From assembly GCA_028023455.1 (NCBI GenBank), contig JAQFVV010012397.1, positions 2,845,501-2,909,500 on the forward strand: a stretch of DNA of 64,000 nucleotides. Direction: 5' to 3'. This document shows, in pieces, positions 57,901 to 64,000 of this stretch. Each line of letters begins with the position of its first letter. The first letter of the stretch is position 1. Under the pieces are notes generated by a model. It worked only from the letters and a program-made list of their open reading frames with translations. It was not told where the DNA came from and ran no database searches. A program made the translations under genes and the position numbers. The DNA is from Epiperipatus broadwayi (Eukaryota; Onychophora; Udeonychophora; Euonychophora; Peripatidae).

Positions 57901-59400
57901 ATTCCACTATAAAAAATAGGGTTTTCTTTTGTTCTCCATTCCGGTCATTTCCTGGTGAAATGTTTCTAACCAAAATTATTCTAGTTTTGCTGATGAAATG
58001 TTTCTAACCAAAATTATTCTGGTGTTGCTAATGAAATGATTCGAGTGATATTCTAGTAAATATTCTTCAAAATATATTTTCCTGAGATTTTAGCTACATG
58101 CCTGCGAACTTATATTTGAAGCCGAGTTTTCGTCTCCAAATTAATTCACCATGTTTATCACACAAATTGCTAACCTTGACATGTCGGAGTAGAGCCAGCG
58201 TGGAGGCTATTTCCCTCAGGAATGGCCGGCTGCTGCTCTAGCCCATCGGAAGCTATCACGTAAGGAACCCCAAAACTGCTGCTCCTGCCAAAAATATGAA
58301 TAATTCCAGATTTTGCTGCTGAATTATATCAAAACCTGCCGAACATTAATCTACCTGCAAATGCTTCTCCAGAGGTAACCTAAATTAACCCAAGAGCTCT
58401 TGTGTTTCCTAACTAACATGCTATAGCTATTTTAAATTATTTTTCTTTTATTTCACATAACTTTATTATGTACTTCTTTAACGTGTTCAAATATAATCAA
58501 CAGTTTTGCTCTCTATCCTTGGGTTAATATTTTCTATTCATTAAGCTTTCTTTTATTTTATTATGATAATGTGTCAGAATCGTCTTTGACCGAGTGAATT
58601 ATTCCCTTTGTTGAAAGTAAGACGCCGTTATTAAGGCATATTTTAAATTTATAATAATTCCCAATTTTATTATCTTGCAAATCACTCGTTCGAGGGCGAT
58701 TCTAATCTTCTTTAATATATATAATAATCAAATAGTTTAAAATCTACATTTTATTGATTTTAACCTAATATGAGAGTATGTGCGAAGTCAATGATTAAAT
58801 GTGACCCCAAATGCATGATTACATAAATAAACCTATGCTTACTTTTCAAACCTGCAAGCATGCATTTTCCTATTTTTAAATACTGTGTTCTACTTTAATT
58901 ACAAAGTTCATCATTGACATCGAGAATGTGCGGACCCTTTTAAATGAATTTCTGGGAATTTGATTGGGCATTTCTCTTAATCCAAGAAAACCCATTTAGT
59001 ATGTTTTATATACATTAGTCTAGTATTGCTGGTAAATGAATTGGTTGTTGAGACCGCTTTGTTTTGCTTTCCAAGGATTTTACACGGCCAAGTCTATTCT
59101 CTCTTCGTTTCCCGCAGTTCCCAGGCAGAGTGTGTACCCAAATGTCTCACCTGGGAATTAAACGCAGTCGTCACCCAGTCGCTAAGTTTCGGCTGTTCGT
59201 GACAACACTTTCCTACGGGTTAGCTAGAGCTGCCCTCCATAGTCTTTCCAAATATTTTACTATTGTTTTATTTATATATTTATTTTTACAAAGCATCCGT
59301 GACTTAAATGTGTCACAACCTCCATCCTTTAATAAATTCATTATTAGCAATACTGACCTCCCATCTGCTTTAATTATTATTATCAAATAAATGTATTGAT
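57901..59400 (+). mobile_element. LTR-like block, boundaries unresolved
   Basis: This is a G+C-richer block with a TATA box (CTATAAAAAATAGG, 57907-57920), an exon-like stretch to 58374 and a donor-like CAGAG/GTAACC at 58374/58375. That is the same promoter, exon and donor layout as in the LTRs at 3296 and 15214. A 38-bp tandem repeat (TGAAATGTTTCTAACCAAAA) occupies 57956-58031. Around 59070-59250 another G+C-rich piece resembles an LTR 3' part. I found no terminal repeats, target duplication or second copy. A 108-codon frame at 59064-59390 has no recognisable domain. Confidence 0.35.
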
Positions 59401-62400
59401 CACATCCCCACTTTATTGCTTAGGAAGCTTTTGTCCATGCTATTCTCGAAATCAATTAATATTTTATAACACTTAATTTTCAAATATTTTATTAAACTTT
59501 TATAATTACTCAAAACCCCTCGCACATGTTCCCATCTCTTTAAGCACATTATCGTAATACTATTAGCCCGAGGGATAGAATATATAATTTTGCTTTAAAA
59601 CCTTTTTGTCATTTATTGGAATGTAATGCCAACAATTATTTAATAAGCGTCCTTGTCTCATATAAGCAGACAGTGGCGTTATATATATATAAATAAATTT
59701 TGTGAAATCATTTAAAAAACTAATTTTGATCTTTTATTTTATTGATTCCTATCACTGTCTCGGTCTATATATATATTTTCTACATTTCTTTTGTACATCC
59801 ATAGACGTTAATTAGCCACCCAAACTTATTTTAGTATAGAGTCTTTTTGTTTCTCCCTGACCACCAGGCACCGGTGAAATTTTATACTAGTAGTAGCATC
59901 AGATGCGTTATCACGTAGGTGGTGCTGTGAAATTTGGACTTTAGATTTGAACTTAGTATATCCAGAAGGCAACCCCTTCTAGAATGTTCAGTTTTGTGTT
60001 TGGAGTTTGAATTCTGCAGTGTGTTAGCGAGATAGACGATTCTGACTGTTACAATATATAGATGAATCGAGATGTACATTAGAAAAAAGAACTAAAGAGC
60101 ACTTGCTGTTATTAAAAAGGATTCAGAAATCAAAACAAAATTGCAAAGTAGATAATAATGATCAGCATCTACTTTTTACGACCATAATAAGTCATGTGTT
60201 TATGGTTTTAATTTCAATTATAATAATGTAAAAGTATTTCAAATTGAAAAAAATAATAGCAAAAGGAAAATAAAGGAACCTATACTAATATATAAATACA
60301 AACATGACTAAATTAACAGACAAGCAGCAAACGTTAAGATCACAGAATTGTGGGAAGGTTAGCCTTTAAAGTGTTAATTAATAAAAACTAGGAGAATAGT
60401 CGAAAGTGCTCCTAAGTGGATAAAATTTTTAAAGTTATACTTTACATATATCTGATTATTGTATTTACAAATATTTAATTATATAATCATGTTTTATATT
60501 GTATAACTAAAGTATGAATAGAAAAATTTGTAAGTTTTTAAATTTTTTTTTATAGTCAGTAATTTAAAAGATCTTTGTACTTAAATCAAGAAACAAACAC
60601 GAGGATTACCATTTAATAAAAAGAAGTTAAATCTTTATCTAAGATGATAATCAAAAAACAATTATGAAATTAACCTAATACTGGAAAGCTAATTAAAAAA
60701 TTTAATTAATTCTGTAGGAATATAGAATTTTAGTTGATTGAGTAATTATGATATAAAATTAATCATTTTGATTATAAAGACAGACCTATATAGACATTGA
60801 AGAAGAAAAACTACAAGGTCTAGTTTTAGTCTAACCATAAATCAAAAGAGCCTCTAAGGATCAACATGCCTCATGTGGGCAATTATTTGTATGTGAATGC
60901 AGTTAGACAAGATGAGGTAAGTGTATATTAATGAGAATTAAATGCTGAGATCATTAAGATGATCATCTCAGCTCAAGGCCATATGATATTATGAGTATAC
61001 TGATCATAAATTAAATAGTCATATATGATGTAATTAAAAGATTTGGATTTTTTTTAGTTCTAGGTTTCATTTATATAACTTGATAAAAAGCACACAAATA
61101 TATCTGGATAGCAAAAGATTGTTATAACAGCAAAGTTGACAGAATATTTAATCTAATATTTAAATAAATTCGTTGTAATAATTAATGATTTTATTAATCA
61201 GAAATAATAATAAAAATTAATGGTCTAAATAAATTTCCAGTAACACAAATAGATTATTATATATGATTTTGATTTATTTACAAATATCACATTAGATATT
61301 AATTATTACAATAAGTTGAAAATAAAATAATAAATATAATCCATTAGAGATTTTATTGTATCTAATGTCTCTTTAGACTTCAGGGATGCTTTATCAATCT
61401 TGAATGCACTAAAACTTAGTTCCTTTGCTGCAATTAGATTGTCTATTTTTCTTTTATTCTCCACTTAGCTAACAAGATGTAAAATTAAATTTTGGTTATC
61501 TGCATCATCAAGCAAAGATCAGAGATTCAAAGTTTTCTCCGCCTTCTATTCATATGGACACATGGGTTAAGATTGCTTTCCCATCTTAATAATTTTCTGT
61601 TTCAAAATTTAGTACTTAACACTTTTTGAATATTTTCATATTTATTATCAAATACTTTTTTCAGTTATTTACTTATTGTATACATGATTTATCCTATTTG
61701 TAATCTTTTTTGATTAATAAACTTATTTTAAAAAAATATATAACAGTGTTTAAATTGTAGTTTATAGATACATTTAAATGATGTTGTCGTAAATAGAAGA
61801 ACACTTATATATTGTACCCTTTGTATTAAGGCTGAATGTGCTAAAAAGCCAATTTTTAAAAAATTTTTAAATTAGAAGTATATAATTCTAATTGCAATAA
61901 TAATAGCTAAACAGACTTAAAACTTAGTAAAATAAATGCGTAGAAAGCTAGAAAATATTTTAAAGCTATTTTAAATGTTAAAACTGTAAAAGAAAGTAGA
62001 ATAATTTGTATTGTATGGTTGAAGTAAATGGTGTTAGTTATATTTAAAAAAATGTATTGAATATCTTATTAAACGAACCTTTAAAAAAACACTAATTTCA
62101 ATGTAATGTGTAATATAATTGAATAAGTTATTAAATTTATTTTCTAAAATTAAGTTTAAATTGTATAATAATTATTTATTAGGGTTTTGATTCTTATGGT
62201 GTATCAAATGTTTTAATTTTAGTAGTGTTATAAAATGTCAAAATTTATTAGTCTATGTTTTTATTATTGCATTTAATATTTTCTAATATGTATTATTTTT
62301 TTGTAATTAAATATTCATTTGGTTTTATTGCAGACAGTAAATTTAAAAATTGCAACATTTGTCTGGAATAAACAAATTACATGACTGATAATATATGTGT

Positions 62401-63989
62401 ATTGTACTTGCATGGTTTTAGAGAAAGTTTTTAGTTACTTTCTAAAATTATTGATAAAATTGAAGCATTTTATACTTGATGAAATAAACTTGAATAAATA
62501 TTATTTAATTTTTTAAAGATATTTTAAGTTAACAAATGCAGATAATAAAAAAATTGCTTCATTTGAACTAGATATTTTTATAATTTCATAAATTAGTAAG
62601 GATTAATAAAATGTATCAGTTCGAATATTTTTGTTTAATTATAAAATAAATTGGGTATTAAATATTTCTTATATTTATTATTTAAAATGATGACTCATGG
62701 TTTTATTTTTAATTTTAAAAGTACATAATTGAGAAATATGTAAATGAATCTGTAGTCTGATGATTTGTCAGCCAATTGAATTTGTTTAAAGGAATAGGTA
62801 TAAATACTGTGTAATTAAATTGTTTTAAGGTTATTGTTTTAAAAAATAGTATTAAGTTATATTACTATAGATTTGTAATATATTTAAAGTTAACAGTCAA
62901 TTCTTAAAATTTTTTAATATAATTTTATTTTTAAAGAAGTCGAAAGGATTTAAAACTTGTATTTAGTTTAACTAAAAATGTGTGAATAAAACCCAGTAAA
63001 TTTCCTGTTAATGGATTATTCTAAAGCTTAATTAAAATTCATTGGTAAACTATGGAATAAGAACCTATTATTGTCTTACATGTGCAAAGATTAGTAATGA
63101 AGAACCGAAGAATTTATAGAACGTTTTTTCGAGTGCCATATAAAAAATTATTTAGTTATTTTGGAGAGCATTTCAAAGTTGCAAACGAATATTATCCAGA
63201 GGTATGATACATACAGTAAATATGTCTGTGTTTATAAAGCTAAAAACTTTTAAAAAATATTATTCAAGAAAAAAATTATTGGAGAAAACTAAAATGTAAT
63301 TTACCTCTAAACTCTCGAGATGAGACTATAAAATATATTGCTCTCTCTCTGTCTGTAATATTGACATTATTTAGAAGGATTATAATATTAAAAAGAAGAA
63401 ATATTTATCTTTGAAGCAGATTATATTTATCCTTTTGGAATTATAAATATTTTTAAAAAATAACTGCTATAAAGAATATAATTGTTAACATAAGTTATAT
63501 TAAGCGAACGAATATTTAAATATAAAAACCTGCTGTTTTAAATTCACTAGGATTTAATTGCAAAGAAGAAGAAATTTATTTAGATAATGGAAATAAAAAT
63601 ATTTTATCAGAAATAAATTACTTTTGTAATTAAAACCTGGATTCAACTATTCATTTTATTATGTGACTGATTGAAATATAAGTTGGAAGTGGAAAGATAT
63701 CTATTTTATCCATGGATTACGTGTTAATAAATCTGACTGCAAATGATGCATCTGTTCCCGACTAACTTGGAATCTACATATGTAAATGAGAAAATGACTT
63801 TCCTTTTCAAAATGGATTTTATTTTTAAAAAAACTATGGAATAAATAATGGTTTTACTGAAATGATTTACAGAAAATAGATTGTATTAAAAATCTTTAGC
63901 AACAGGATGGATATTATTTTTTCAAAATTTTTGCAGATATTGAAAGTCAACAAACATTTTTTTATTATTGTGTTTTGTATTATGCGCAG
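59401..63989 (+). other. Remainder of MRGBP intron 2, A+T-rich
   Basis: About 4.6 kb with no recognised gene or element. It ends with a pyrimidine-rich stretch and TATGCGCAG at 63981-63989, an acceptor-like site. Confidence 0.5.
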
Positions 63990-64000
63990 GGATGAGAGTT
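63990..64000 (+). CDS. MRGBP: Possible start of MRGBP exon 3 (cut by window end)
   Basis: After the acceptor-like CAG at 63987-63989 the window ends GGATGAGAGTT. Bases 63991-63999 read Asp-Glu-Ser, which fits the D/H-E-S that follows M-Y-D-x-x-L in MRGBP proteins. The phase is off by one: exon 2 ends in phase 0, so an exon starting at 63990 would read Gly-stop. One G too many in the GGG at 63989-63991 (base-calling or assembly error) would explain it, as CAG/GATGAGAGT is exactly what is expected. The alternative is coincidence. Confidence 0.45.

Noticed and set aside
45121-58000. Other CTGATGA words (near 45130, 50317, 54873, 57988)
   Set aside because: None has a GAAA after a stem II hairpin at the required distance.

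Overview
The window is nuclear DNA of an animal, most likely an invertebrate. It is strongly A+T-rich, has GT-AG introns, very little coding sequence and many transposable elements of several classes. The species cannot be named from the sequence.

Host genes. Two first coding exons lie back to back about 560 bp apart. On the plus strand, 11687-11789 is exon 1 of a gene recognised as MRGBP (Eaf7 family, the MRG15-binding subunit of NuA4/TIP60 histone acetyltransferase). Exon 2 is at 56265-56386, joined in the correct phase across a first intron of about 44.5 kb. The last 11 bases of the window look like the start of exon 3. On the minus strand, 10727-11126 is exon 1 of a gene whose end matches the start of a KH RNA-binding domain; a DDX43-like helicase is one possibility. 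The rest of that gene is not found.

Region by region. 1-5100: a 3' fragment of an RTE-type LINE, then an array of ~300-bp repeats in head-to-head orientation, cut by a solo LTR with a 4-bp target duplication. 5100-10700: A+T-rich DNA with foldback elements, a long perfect-looking hairpin and, at 10508-10562, a hammerhead ribozyme with an intact core. 11790-56264 (MRGBP intron 1): a nest of at least three layers at 13.5-29.4 kb. A foldback element holds a CR1-type LINE whose ORF1 encodes PHD and SGNH-esterase domains. That LINE is split by a young LTR element that carries gag but no pol, and one LTR of this element is itself interrupted by 3.1 kb. Further on are two diverged copies of a ~1.07-kb repeat, a decayed Ty3-type element (33142-39194), two Penelope-like copies in inverted orientation (39279-41703), a second CR1 copy, a second inverted array, RTE and CR1 fragments, MITEs and a degenerate gag-like reading frame. 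56387-64000 (intron 2): a third Penelope fragment 55 bp after exon 2, a G+C-richer LTR-like block, then plain A+T-rich DNA.

How it fits together. The two host genes probably share a divergent promoter. Nearly everything else sits in MRGBP introns as passenger DNA. The clearest functional candidates among the passengers are the hammerhead ribozyme and the young gag-only LTR element, whose two LTRs are nearly identical. The LTRs of this element and of the solo LTR share a TATA box followed by a conserved splice donor, so they could supply promoters and 5' exons.
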